A DNA stretch of 64,000 bases from JABDGV01 sp964577935 (GTDB lineage: Bacteria; Chlamydiota; Chlamydiia; Chlamydiales; FEN-1388): contig CAZOAJ010000009.1 of the NCBI GenBank assembly GCA_964577935.1, forward strand, positions 1 to 64,000, read 5' to 3'. A model generated the notes under the pieces. It was not told the DNA's origin. It made no database searches and worked only from the letters and a program-made list of their open reading frames with translations. Below are positions 26,245-33,747 of this stretch, one piece after another (the stretch's first letter is position 1; each line of letters opens with the position of its first letter). The translations under genes were made by a program, and so were the position numbers.

Positions 26245-27387
26245 TTGATTGGAATGAGCATGAATGGACAGATATTTATTGAATTGAATTTCTTTTTGAT
26301 CGCATTTTCAGGCAATGCAAAAATGGCTGCATGCATATGTGTGATCCTACTTGTTGGAACTTCGGCATATGGCTATCTTTCATGGATCAAAAAAAGAGAA
26401 TATGGAAGTCAAATAACTGAAAAACAAACAAAAGAACAAATTGACATCCCAAATGAACATCGAATCAAGCCCGTAAAAGCTTCATCTCAAAAAGGCAATA
26501 TTGAAGAAGAACTCCAAAAAAAACATGTGAGTACACCTATATTTGACCCCTCTTTGAATCATTTTCAAACATCGCATGCAGATTCAACTCCAAGCGAACC
26601 TTTTCAACCTGCACCTAGCGGAAATGAATTGTTTAATGATATTCCAGATATTCAAAGAACTCAGAAAGAGACAGCTAAAATAGAGACAGAGGAAAAACAT
26701 ACCTTATTATTACGTGAACTTGAGGATACAAAACAGCAACTAACTCTCCTCCAAGATGAAATTGCTTTGAAAAAACTTGAGGTTGACAATGGTCATGGAA
26801 AAGCTCAAGACAAAATCAGAAGCCTTGAGAAGAGCATAAAGGCAATTTTTACAAGCTATACATCCCTGCTCAAGAAATATGAGGAGATGAATAAAGCTCA
26901 TCTATTCGAAATCAAAACAATCTTAAAAACACCTCTAACAACGCAAAGCAAAGAAGTTTCAGCCCTTCTTACCTTCCATAGAAATCTTACATCTGTTCAT
27001 GAACAAATTTATTTTCTGTCATCTCTCCTCTCCAAAGATGAGGAAGACAAGGGCGGACAAATACTGCAATCACTTTCAGCTCTTCAGTCAAGAACAAGAC
27101 TTAAAACCCTCGACCTCTATTCAGAAATACCGTGGGTTCTGCTTAATATCGCTACATGGACGAGCGAAGGAATATCTAAAAGCTGCAGAAATCTAGGGAT
27201 CTCGGAGCATGAACTGAACAATTCTCTTTCAGTGGAATCGTTGAAAAATGCGTTTGAGGCATCTGAACAAGAGCTCTTTGAAATCTCGATAGGAGAGTTT
27301 GATTTTGCAGGCATCAGGCTGAATGGCAGCGGGTCTCATGTTCTGCTTGTTTGCCAAAAGGCAAAGCTGCCTGAGCGCCTCGGGTGA
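26245..27387 (+). CDS. Membrane-anchored coiled-coil protein, unknown (rpsT-rpoD interval)
   Basis: Up to 380 aa from TTG 26245; ATG 26254 or 26260 may be the true start. One N-terminal transmembrane segment (MAACICVILLVGTSAYGYLSW, residues about 29-48) is followed by a polar linker of 100 residues and a coiled coil (LLRELEDTKQQLTLLQDEIALKKLEVD) around residues 155-215. The C-terminal 150 residues look globular. No enzymatic motif. By position between rpsT and rpoD it corresponds to the unknown gene I recall in that interval in Chlamydia (CT616), although a CoiA-like gene is inserted here on the other strand. Its last 159 bases overlap that gene tail-to-tail. Confidence 0.7.
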   Translation: MIGMSMNGQIFIELNFFLIAFSGNAKMAACICVILLVGTSAYGYLSWIKKREYGSQITEKQTKEQIDIPNEHRIKPVKASSQKGNIEEELQKKHVSTPIFDPSLNHFQTSHADSTPSEPFQPAPSGNELFNDIPDIQRTQKETAKIETEEKHTLLLRELEDTKQQLTLLQDEIALKKLEVDNGHGKAQDKIRSLEKSIKAIFTSYTSLLKKYEEMNKAHLFEIKTILKTPLTTQSKEVSALLTFHRNLTSVHEQIYFLSSLLSKDEEDKGGQILQSLSALQSRTRLKTLDLYSEIPWVLLNIATWTSEGISKSCRNLGISEHELNNSLSVESLKNAFEASEQELFEISIGEFDFAGIRLNGSGSHVLLVCQKAKLPERLG

Positions 27388-28089
27388 TACCTGGCCTTGG
27401 GCAACTTTATCTATAAGGTCACCTCTTAAACATACCTTCCAAGACTGTCGAAATACAAGAGACTCGTGAGGAGCCATCCCATTAAGTGGTATAACTATAA
27501 CCTTCTTAGGAAGCGCGAAATGAAGAGAAGAAGATGAAATCCGCTTCCCATAAATACAAACTGAAGGGATATCAAATATAGTAAGATCATTACTCCCATT
27601 CAGATGAAAAAAATAGTGCGGAATAGACTGAATTTTTTCTTCAAATGCTGACGGATAGGGAGTGCAAAACCTTTTTAACGATAATAACCAGATAACACTC
27701 CAACCTATTGAATGGTAAGCATCCGTTCTCCTTAAGGCTTCTTCAGCTTCAATCCACGAGCATTGAATTTCGAAAATAATTTTCCTTGGGTAATATACAA
27801 TATCAGCAACGCGTCCAATCTCTTTAAAACGAACCTCTTGCTTACATTCTCCCTCTGAAAAATTTTTACATAAGAGATCTTGCACCTTCATATGCAAGGG
27901 AGACCTCTGGTGTTGTCTGCAATTTTCGGAGAGAGCTATATGAAAAAAATGCTTTACCCCTAAAGGCGAAGTGCGCAGCCGAACAGGCAGTTTACATTCT
28001 ACACAATAGTATTCCTTAGAAGCCTTGGCCGCTTCAACATGTATAGCTTTTTCTTCATCTAATTCTGCGTCTAAAGCCCAAAGCTGCAT
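27229..28089 (-). CDS. CoiA-like competence/nuclease family protein
   Basis: 286 aa from ATG 28089 (the frame continues to TTG 28146, but MQLWALDAE matches the usual CoiA start). The N-terminal part resembles CoiA: KEYYCVECKLPVRLR (a CxxC zinc-like pair), then HFFHIALSENC and SPLHMKVQDLL. The nuclease core looks like EVRFKEIGRVADIVYYPRKIIFEIQCSWI, which fits the restriction-endonuclease-like D-(X)n-ExQ pattern of CoiA. CoiA is required for DNA uptake and recombination in competent Gram-positives; related genes occur widely with unknown roles. It is divergent from rpoD and overlaps the coiled-coil gene's 3' end by 159 bases. Confidence 0.75.
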   Translation of the reverse strand: MQLWALDAELDEEKAIHVEAAKASKEYYCVECKLPVRLRTSPLGVKHFFHIALSENCRQHQRSPLHMKVQDLLCKNFSEGECKQEVRFKEIGRVADIVYYPRKIIFEIQCSWIEAEEALRRTDAYHSIGWSVIWLLSLKRFCTPYPSAFEEKIQSIPHYFFHLNGSNDLTIFDIPSVCIYGKRISSSSLHFALPKKVIVIPLNGMAPHESLVFRQSWKVCLRGDLIDKVAQGQVSPEALRQLCLLANKQNMRPAAIQPDACKIKLSYRDFKELLFRCLKRIFQRFH

Positions 28090-28203
28090 CAAAACAACCG
28101 CTTTATATGAGAAATTTAAATGTATCCCAAAACTCACCTTATGCAAAAGCTCTTGATTGGATTAAAACTATATATCTCAATAAGGTCAGAATTTGTGTAT
28201 GGT

Positions 28204-28246
28204 GAATTTCGTCTGAAATTCCCAAATGTAGTACGCTATGTAGTAC
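28204..28246. promoter_or_regulatory. Palindrome and direct repeat between the coiA-like gene and rpoD
   Basis: A perfect 7-bp inverted repeat, GAATTTC GTCT GAAATTC (28204-28221), is followed by two copies of ATGTAGTAC (28226-28234 and 28238-28246) spaced 12 bases start to start, about one helix turn. The block lies in the divergent promoter region, about 90 bases before rpoD's ATG at its near edge. The rpoD leader then has a small hairpin (CATCTT CAAA AAGATG, 28285-28300). These look like protein-binding sites, but the factor is unknown. Confidence 0.4.
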
Positions 28247-28334
28247 ATGTGTAAGGTTAACAACTAACAATAGAGTGAAAAAAGCATCTTCAAAAAGATG
28301 TCTTGGTTCGCTCCCTATTCTTTAGAAGGGGACA

Positions 28335-29999
28335 ATGAGTCGACTTCATTATAAGGAAGCTTTCACCCAGCAACAGCAAGATAAAGTTGAAGAATTAGTA
28401 GCACTTGCCAAAGAACAGGGCTACTTAACTTATGAAGAGATCAATGAAATGCTGCCCATGTCTTTTGACACGGCAGATGTCATCGATCAAGTCCTCATTT
28501 TCTTGTCTGGGCTCGATGTACAAGTTCTCAACCAAGCTGAGGTTGACAGGCAAAAAGAGAAGAAGAAAGAGGCCAAAGAGCTAGAAGGTCTTCCAAGAAG
28601 AACTGAAGCCTCTTCTGATGATCCTGTACGTATGTACTTAAAAGAAATGGGATCGGTACCTCTTCTCACTCGAGAAGAAGAAGTTGAGATTTCAAAACGA
28701 ATTGAGAAAGCACAAATTCAAATTGAGCGAATCATCATGCGATTTCGCTACTCAGCAAAAGAAGCTTTCTCAATCGCTAACTACTTAATTCTTGGAAAAG
28801 ACCGCTTTGACAAGGTCATCACAGAAAAAGAAGTTACTCATCGGCAAGAATTTCTGCTTTTACTTCCGAAATTATCTTCTCTTTTGAAGGAAGAAGATCA
28901 AATTCTTGAAACCCATCTCCAACGACTCTACAACGAAGATCCATCTCCAAAAGAAAGAGATACTTTGGAGCAAGAAATTGAAAAGAGCCGCATTAGAACA
29001 CAGGCCTATCTACGAAGGCTTCATCTACGACACAATATCATTGAAGACTTCGGCGAAGTGATCATGCGAGCCTATGAACGCTTTCTCTTTCTTGAAAAAG
29101 AAATTGAAGAGCTTACTCCTCGAGCAACTCGAAATAAGTTTGCTCTAGCAAAACTCTTGGCAGCAAAGCGAAGGCTCAAAAAACTTGAGCTTGCAGCCGG
29201 AAGAACTCTGCCGGACTTCAAAAAAGATGTTCGAATGCTTCAGCGCTGGATGGACAAGAGCCAAGAAGCTAAACGAGAAATGGTTGAGTCAAACCTACGC
29301 TTGGTAATTTCTATTGCCAAAAAGTATACCAACAGAGGTCTCTCATTCTTGGACTTGATTCAAGAAGGCAACATGGGCCTTATGAAGGCTGTAGAAAAGT
29401 TTGAATATCGCCGAGGATATAAATTTTCTACCTATGCTACTTGGTGGATCAGACAAGCAGTTACCCGTGCAATTGCAGACCAGGCTAGGACTATCCGAAT
29501 CCCTGTACACATGATTGAGACAATCAATAAAGTGCTCAGAGGTGCAAAAAAGCTTATGATGGAGACTGGACGAGAGCCAACTCCAGAAGAGCTCGCAGAA
29601 GAAGTAGGGATCACTCCTGACCGTGTCCGGGAAATCTATAAGATAGCTCAACATCCTATCTCGCTCCAAGCAGAAGTGGGTGATAGCGGAGAGAGCCAGT
29701 TTGGTGATTTTATCGAAGACGTGGCAGCAGAATCACCCGCAGAAGCTACCGGTTACGCGATCTTAAAGGACAAACTCAACGAAGTACTCGACACTCTTAC
29801 CGAAAGAGAAAGAAAAGTACTGATACGGCGATTTGGCCTTTCAGACGGAAAGCCAAAAACCCTCGAAGAGGTAGGTCTTGAGTTCAATGTTACTCGCGAA
29901 CGTATCAGACAAATTGAAGCGAAAGCTCTTCGAAAGATGCGGCATCCAACGAGATCAAAACAGCTTAAAGCCTTTTTAGACCTTCTTGAAGAGATCTAA
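28335..29999 (+). CDS. rpoD: Primary sigma factor (sigma-66 type)
   Basis: 554 aa, close to the Chlamydia sigma-66 length. All regions of a group 1 sigma factor are present: region 1.1 at the N-terminus (EELVALAKEQGYLTYEEIN), 1.2 (DPVRMYLKEMGSVPLLTREEE), region 2 (NLRLVISIAKKYTNRG, then LIQEGNMGLMKAVEKFEYRR and KFSTYATWWIRQA), region 3 (RIPVHMIETINK) and region 4 (RERKVLIRRFGL, then NVTRERIRQIEAKALRK). It directs RNA polymerase to housekeeping promoters. ATG 28335 follows AGAAGGGG. The DinG-type gene begins 11 bases after its stop and is probably co-transcribed. Confidence 0.97.
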   Translation: MSRLHYKEAFTQQQQDKVEELVALAKEQGYLTYEEINEMLPMSFDTADVIDQVLIFLSGLDVQVLNQAEVDRQKEKKKEAKELEGLPRRTEASSDDPVRMYLKEMGSVPLLTREEEVEISKRIEKAQIQIERIIMRFRYSAKEAFSIANYLILGKDRFDKVITEKEVTHRQEFLLLLPKLSSLLKEEDQILETHLQRLYNEDPSPKERDTLEQEIEKSRIRTQAYLRRLHLRHNIIEDFGEVIMRAYERFLFLEKEIEELTPRATRNKFALAKLLAAKRRLKKLELAAGRTLPDFKKDVRMLQRWMDKSQEAKREMVESNLRLVISIAKKYTNRGLSFLDLIQEGNMGLMKAVEKFEYRRGYKFSTYATWWIRQAVTRAIADQARTIRIPVHMIETINKVLRGAKKLMMETGREPTPEELAEEVGITPDRVREIYKIAQHPISLQAEVGDSGESQFGDFIEDVAAESPAEATGYAILKDKLNEVLDTLTERERKVLIRRFGLSDGKPKTLEEVGLEFNVTRERIRQIEAKALRKMRHPTRSKQLKAFLDLLEEI

Positions 30000-30010
30000 A
30001 CAGGTAAAAA

Positions 30011-32149
30011 GTGGCACTAAATAAACACATTGCCAAGGCGCTCGCACCAGAGCGTCTTGGGCCCCTTCTAAAAGGATATGAAATGCGTCCAGGCCAGCTT
30101 CAAATGGCCGAAAAAGTTCTTGACGCTTTCGAAACAAACCACGTAGCTCTCATTGAAGCAGGAACCGGAACCGGGAAGAGCCTTGCTTACCTATTGCCAG
30201 CTATTTTATGGGCTCATAAGACTTCTGAACGCATTGTCATTTCAACAAATACTATAGCGCTCCAAGAACAGCTTCTTATTAAGGATATTCCTCTTGCTCT
30301 GAATTTACTCGAAATAGACCTTCCCGTAGTGCTCGCAAAGGGAATGGGCAATTATCTTTGTAATTTTAGGTTGAAGTCTCGAATTGATGAAGCATCGCTA
30401 TTTCATAATAACCGCACAGATCTTCTTCAAATCGCGCAGCAAGCTTCTTATTTACAGTCTGGATGCAAATCTGAGTTTCCTTTTCAAATACCATTCCCAA
30501 TTTGGAGCGAGATCAAGGCTGAAAGCGAAACCTGCCTTGGGAATAAATGTCCTTCCTTTTCATCCTGTTTCTTTTTCCAGGCAAGAAAGGCCTTAGAAGA
30601 AGCTAAAATTATTTTAGTGAACCATCATCTCCTCCTCTCGGACTTGTCTCTTAGAGGTGATAAAGCGCTCAACTCTTCAACATGTATCCTCCCTTCTTTT
30701 TCTCGACTGATCCTTGATGAAGGACACCACTTAGAAGAAATTGCTCTCTCCTATTTTGCAAGAAAAGTTGAGCAAAAAGCGCTTCTTTACGATATGAAAA
30801 AGCTTACTCTAACTCTACAGCAGCTAAAACAGCTTCTTGTGTCTTATGAAAAGCTCGTTCCTGAAATATCAAAGCTTTTAATCGAGATGGATACCGAATG
30901 GGCGCTTTCAAGAAGAAGCTTCGCCGAACATCTTGATGCCTTTTTTGCTATGATCGATGAAAAAGTCCTCTCTCGTGGCGCTCATAAAAAAACTCTTTTA
31001 CAAAAAGATCTTATCACCTCTTCCTTTTGGAAAGAGCAGGTATGCACAAAGGCTCAGATACTTTTAGAAAAGGCACTGCGGCTTCAAGAGCTGTTTCAGT
31101 TTTTTGACAAAAAAATTCCTCAAATTGGTTACGAAAAACTAACTCTGAATAGCCAAGGAAGTCGAAGCGAAGCCTTAGCCTCTCTTTCACGAATCCAAGA
31201 AGGGATCTCTATTCTAAATTCAATCGCAACGCCAGCAGAGAAGGAAGAGGTAATCCGCTGGTGCGAGAGTGAAGGGGCGCATGATGCTCGTGGAATAAGC
31301 TTTTCGGAAACGCCTTTTGATATCGCCTCAACCATAAAGAAGAACTTATTTGATAAGCTCCCAACATGTGTTATTTCTAGCGCTACATTGACAATTAGAA
31401 ACTCATTTAGATCTATTTGCGAACAAATTGGACTTAATTCAGAAGGCGAGGATGTTAAATTAAGCCAATTCGAATCGCCATTTGATTACGAAAAAAATGC
31501 TCTTTTTGTAGTCCCGACTGATCTTGTTCCTCCTGATCACCCAAATCATGAGTCTTCTCTTTCACCTGCTATTCTTGAACTTATCAAAGCAAGTCGTGGA
31601 GGCTCTTTTGTCTTGTTTACTTCATTCAATTCCTTAGAAAAAACCTTTGCACAGCTTCAAGTAGAGCTTCAAACCCTAGGTTATTTACCCTTAAAACAAG
31701 GAGCGCTCCCTAGGTCTCAATTGCTCCGAGATTTCAAATCCCATCAAAATGCCGTATTATTTGGAACCGACTCATTTTGGGAGGGAGTAGACGTTGCAGG
31801 ACCTGCTCTCCGGCAAGTAATTATCACAAAGCTTCCTTTTCAACCGCCAAATGACCCTTTAGCACAGGCAAGATCTGAATATCTCTCTAAACAGGGAAAA
31901 AATCCTTTTGTCCATTATTGGTTGCCAAAAGCTATCGTCAAATTTAAACAGGGCTTTGGAAGACTTATACGATCGAAAGAAGATTTTGGTTCAGTTATTT
32001 GCTTGGATACAAGAATACTTCAAAAGAGCTATGGAAAGCTTTTTATCGACAGTATTCCTCAATGCACTCCTCTACACAAACCGATGAAAGAGGTTCTCAG
32101 AGAGCTTAATCTATTTTATAATAAGAAACTCAACGTGCGGAGAATCTGA
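30011..32149 (+). CDS. DinG-type ATP-dependent DNA helicase
   Basis: 712 aa, XPD/DinG superfamily 2 helicase. Walker A is EAGTGTGKSLAYLLPAI near residue 53; motif II is LILDEGHHLEE; motif VI region is VVSSATL-like (CVISSATLTI), then LFGTDSFWEGVDVAG and KFKQGFGRLIRS. Four cysteines between motifs Ia and II (NYLCNF, then ETCLGNKCPSFSSC) match the iron-sulphur cluster of this family. Such helicases unwind D-loops, R-loops or G-quadruplexes. The start is GTG 30011, eleven bases after rpoD and just before the conserved N-terminus. E. coli DinG is of similar size. Confidence 0.9.
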   Translation: MALNKHIAKALAPERLGPLLKGYEMRPGQLQMAEKVLDAFETNHVALIEAGTGTGKSLAYLLPAILWAHKTSERIVISTNTIALQEQLLIKDIPLALNLLEIDLPVVLAKGMGNYLCNFRLKSRIDEASLFHNNRTDLLQIAQQASYLQSGCKSEFPFQIPFPIWSEIKAESETCLGNKCPSFSSCFFFQARKALEEAKIILVNHHLLLSDLSLRGDKALNSSTCILPSFSRLILDEGHHLEEIALSYFARKVEQKALLYDMKKLTLTLQQLKQLLVSYEKLVPEISKLLIEMDTEWALSRRSFAEHLDAFFAMIDEKVLSRGAHKKTLLQKDLITSSFWKEQVCTKAQILLEKALRLQELFQFFDKKIPQIGYEKLTLNSQGSRSEALASLSRIQEGISILNSIATPAEKEEVIRWCESEGAHDARGISFSETPFDIASTIKKNLFDKLPTCVISSATLTIRNSFRSICEQIGLNSEGEDVKLSQFESPFDYEKNALFVVPTDLVPPDHPNHESSLSPAILELIKASRGGSFVLFTSFNSLEKTFAQLQVELQTLGYLPLKQGALPRSQLLRDFKSHQNAVLFGTDSFWEGVDVAGPALRQVIITKLPFQPPNDPLAQARSEYLSKQGKNPFVHYWLPKAIVKFKQGFGRLIRSKEDFGSVICLDTRILQKSYGKLFIDSIPQCTPLHKPMKEVLRELNLFYNKKLNVRRI

Positions 32150-32166
32150 CCATCTCTTCCGAGATC

Positions 32167-32204
32167 GCACAAGAATTCAATATGAACAAATTAAATTCTT
32201 GTGC
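32167..32204. terminator. Bidirectional hairpin between the dinG-like gene and nqrA
   Basis: Perfect 11-bp stem GCACAAGAATT (32167-32177) with AATTCTTGTGC (32194-32204) and a 16-base loop. It lies between convergent stops at 32149 and 32211, so it probably closes both transcripts. The loop is long and no T run follows, so efficiency is uncertain. Confidence 0.6.
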
Positions 32205-32210
32205 AATTGC

Positions 32211-33569
32211 TTAGACAAGCACTTCTTTAGCATATAGCCTTAATGCTTTATCTATTATACCGACCATTTCCACCTTCGAAGGACAAATGAATTCACATAA
32301 AGCAAAGTCTTCTGGGACCACCTCCAAGAAACCATATTCGACAGCTCTTTCGTAATCGTCGGCCATACATGCCTTTACTATCTGCATAGGCAAAACCCGT
32401 AGAGGCATTACGCGTTCATAAATAGAACCATCGATAAAAGCACGTTCTTCACCATGCTGATTCGTATCAAAATAGTAGGTGCGAGAAGAAGATGGAAAAT
32501 GCCCTGAAAGATATGTTCCACTTGCCGTATATCGTTCAGCACCGAGCCGCAAAAAGTGAAGCATAAGCCGCTCGTTACCCAGTTCAGGAATCGCAGATAT
32601 AATGGAATCTTCAAACCCTATAAACTCTTGGCCATTTGCAATACGACCTGTCAGTGGATCCCCAACAATAATTCGTATTGGTCCAGTACTTGTCTGCCCC
32701 TGAATAAGATCCTGAACTGGATAGCCAATATTTGTTCGCACATATGTGCGCGCTGCATGATTAAATCCTTCTCCCCCAAACGAAATCACTCTTTGTGTAT
32801 AGGGAACACCTAGTTTTATAAAATGACCTAAAGCGATCACATCCCAAACTGAACAGGTCCAAACAACATCCGTTTGAGATCGAATTGGATCTATATAAGA
32901 AATATGTATGGAAGCATTGCCCGCTGGATGGGGTCCTGACACCGTACTTTTTTGAACATCCTTTGCAGAAAGAAATGCCTGTAGGTTTGAAGAGGCGCTG
33001 TAGACAAGGTGTACATTTTCAGGGCATACGAGATTTAGGGCTGATAAGCCTATTTGCAAATACTCTTCATTACCAATAGTCTGGAGCTCAGGAGGCACTG
33101 CAAATGGAGCTGTTTCTATAGCCTTTACAAAGATGGATCGAGGAATGTCTGTCGATTTAGCATATCTTCCGAAAGGACGAACTTTAATGTGAAAATAAAG
33201 GCCAGAGTTCGAGAGAGCCTCCATAACATCATCTTTTGTTTTTACTTCAATCGATGATGAGCGAGGGGTGTCTTCATTCGTTCGTTCAATAACAAGGGCT
33301 TCTAGACGACGTTTTTCTCCACGCACTATGGACGAAATGATCCCTGTTGCTGGAGAAACTACCTTTCTTTTTAGATCATTTTTATCCTCAATGAGAGGTT
33401 GTCCAAGCCGAACTTGATCGCCTTCCTTAACCAAAAGCCTAAGCTTTTGATCAAAATATGGTTTAAGATCTACACCGACAACTTGGGATGGCGGGACTAG
33501 TTGCACAGCACCTTGAGGCTTCCCTTGAATTGGAATATCTAGCCCCTTTTTTACAGAAATGTAGACCAT
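32211..33569 (-). CDS. nqrA: Na+-translocating NADH:quinone oxidoreductase subunit A
   Basis: 452 aa. NqrA is the peripheral cytoplasmic, quinone-interacting subunit of the sodium-pumping NADH dehydrogenase. Recognisable features are KKGLDIPIQGKPQ at the N-terminus, KLLVKEGDQVRLGQPLIEDK and VVSPATGIISSIVRGEKRRLEA (a biotinyl-lipoyl-like domain), RPFGRYAKSTDIPRSIFVKAIETAP, and a C-terminal cysteine-containing segment LCEFICPSKVEM. ATG 33569 has GAGG six bases upstream. nqrF is at 40 kb and nqrBCDE are not here, consistent with the scattered nqr genes of chlamydiae. Confidence 0.93.
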   Translation of the reverse strand: MVYISVKKGLDIPIQGKPQGAVQLVPPSQVVGVDLKPYFDQKLRLLVKEGDQVRLGQPLIEDKNDLKRKVVSPATGIISSIVRGEKRRLEALVIERTNEDTPRSSSIEVKTKDDVMEALSNSGLYFHIKVRPFGRYAKSTDIPRSIFVKAIETAPFAVPPELQTIGNEEYLQIGLSALNLVCPENVHLVYSASSNLQAFLSAKDVQKSTVSGPHPAGNASIHISYIDPIRSQTDVVWTCSVWDVIALGHFIKLGVPYTQRVISFGGEGFNHAARTYVRTNIGYPVQDLIQGQTSTGPIRIIVGDPLTGRIANGQEFIGFEDSIISAIPELGNERLMLHFLRLGAERYTASGTYLSGHFPSSSRTYYFDTNQHGEERAFIDGSIYERVMPLRVLPMQIVKACMADDYERAVEYGFLEVVPEDFALCEFICPSKVEMVGIIDKALRLYAKEVLV

Positions 33570-33691
33570 ACATTGCCTCGTCGTGTATACTTTTCTAGAT
33601 CACAATGAATAATTATAATTGGCAGAGCTCATCGCATTATTCTTAAACAACAAGCCCTGGCAAATACTGACCCAACATGTACTGACTATAC

Positions 33692-33746
33692 ATGCGATTA
33701 AAATATATGCGATTAAACCCTTGCAATTAAGAACCTGCAATTAAGA
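33692..33746 (+). repeat. Tandem TGC(G/A)ATTAA repeats, period 14-15 bp
   Basis: Copies of TGCRATTAA begin at 33693, 33708, 33722 and 33736, with a degenerate fifth (TGCAAATAA) at 33749. The first two share ATGCGATTAAA and the last two TGCAATTAAGA. The array ends at the start of the 745-aa gene and lies between it and the divergent nqrA. Iteron-like spacing suggests cooperative binding of a regulator or a slipped-strand duplication; nothing more can be said from sequence. Confidence 0.6.
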
Positions 33747-33747
33747 T

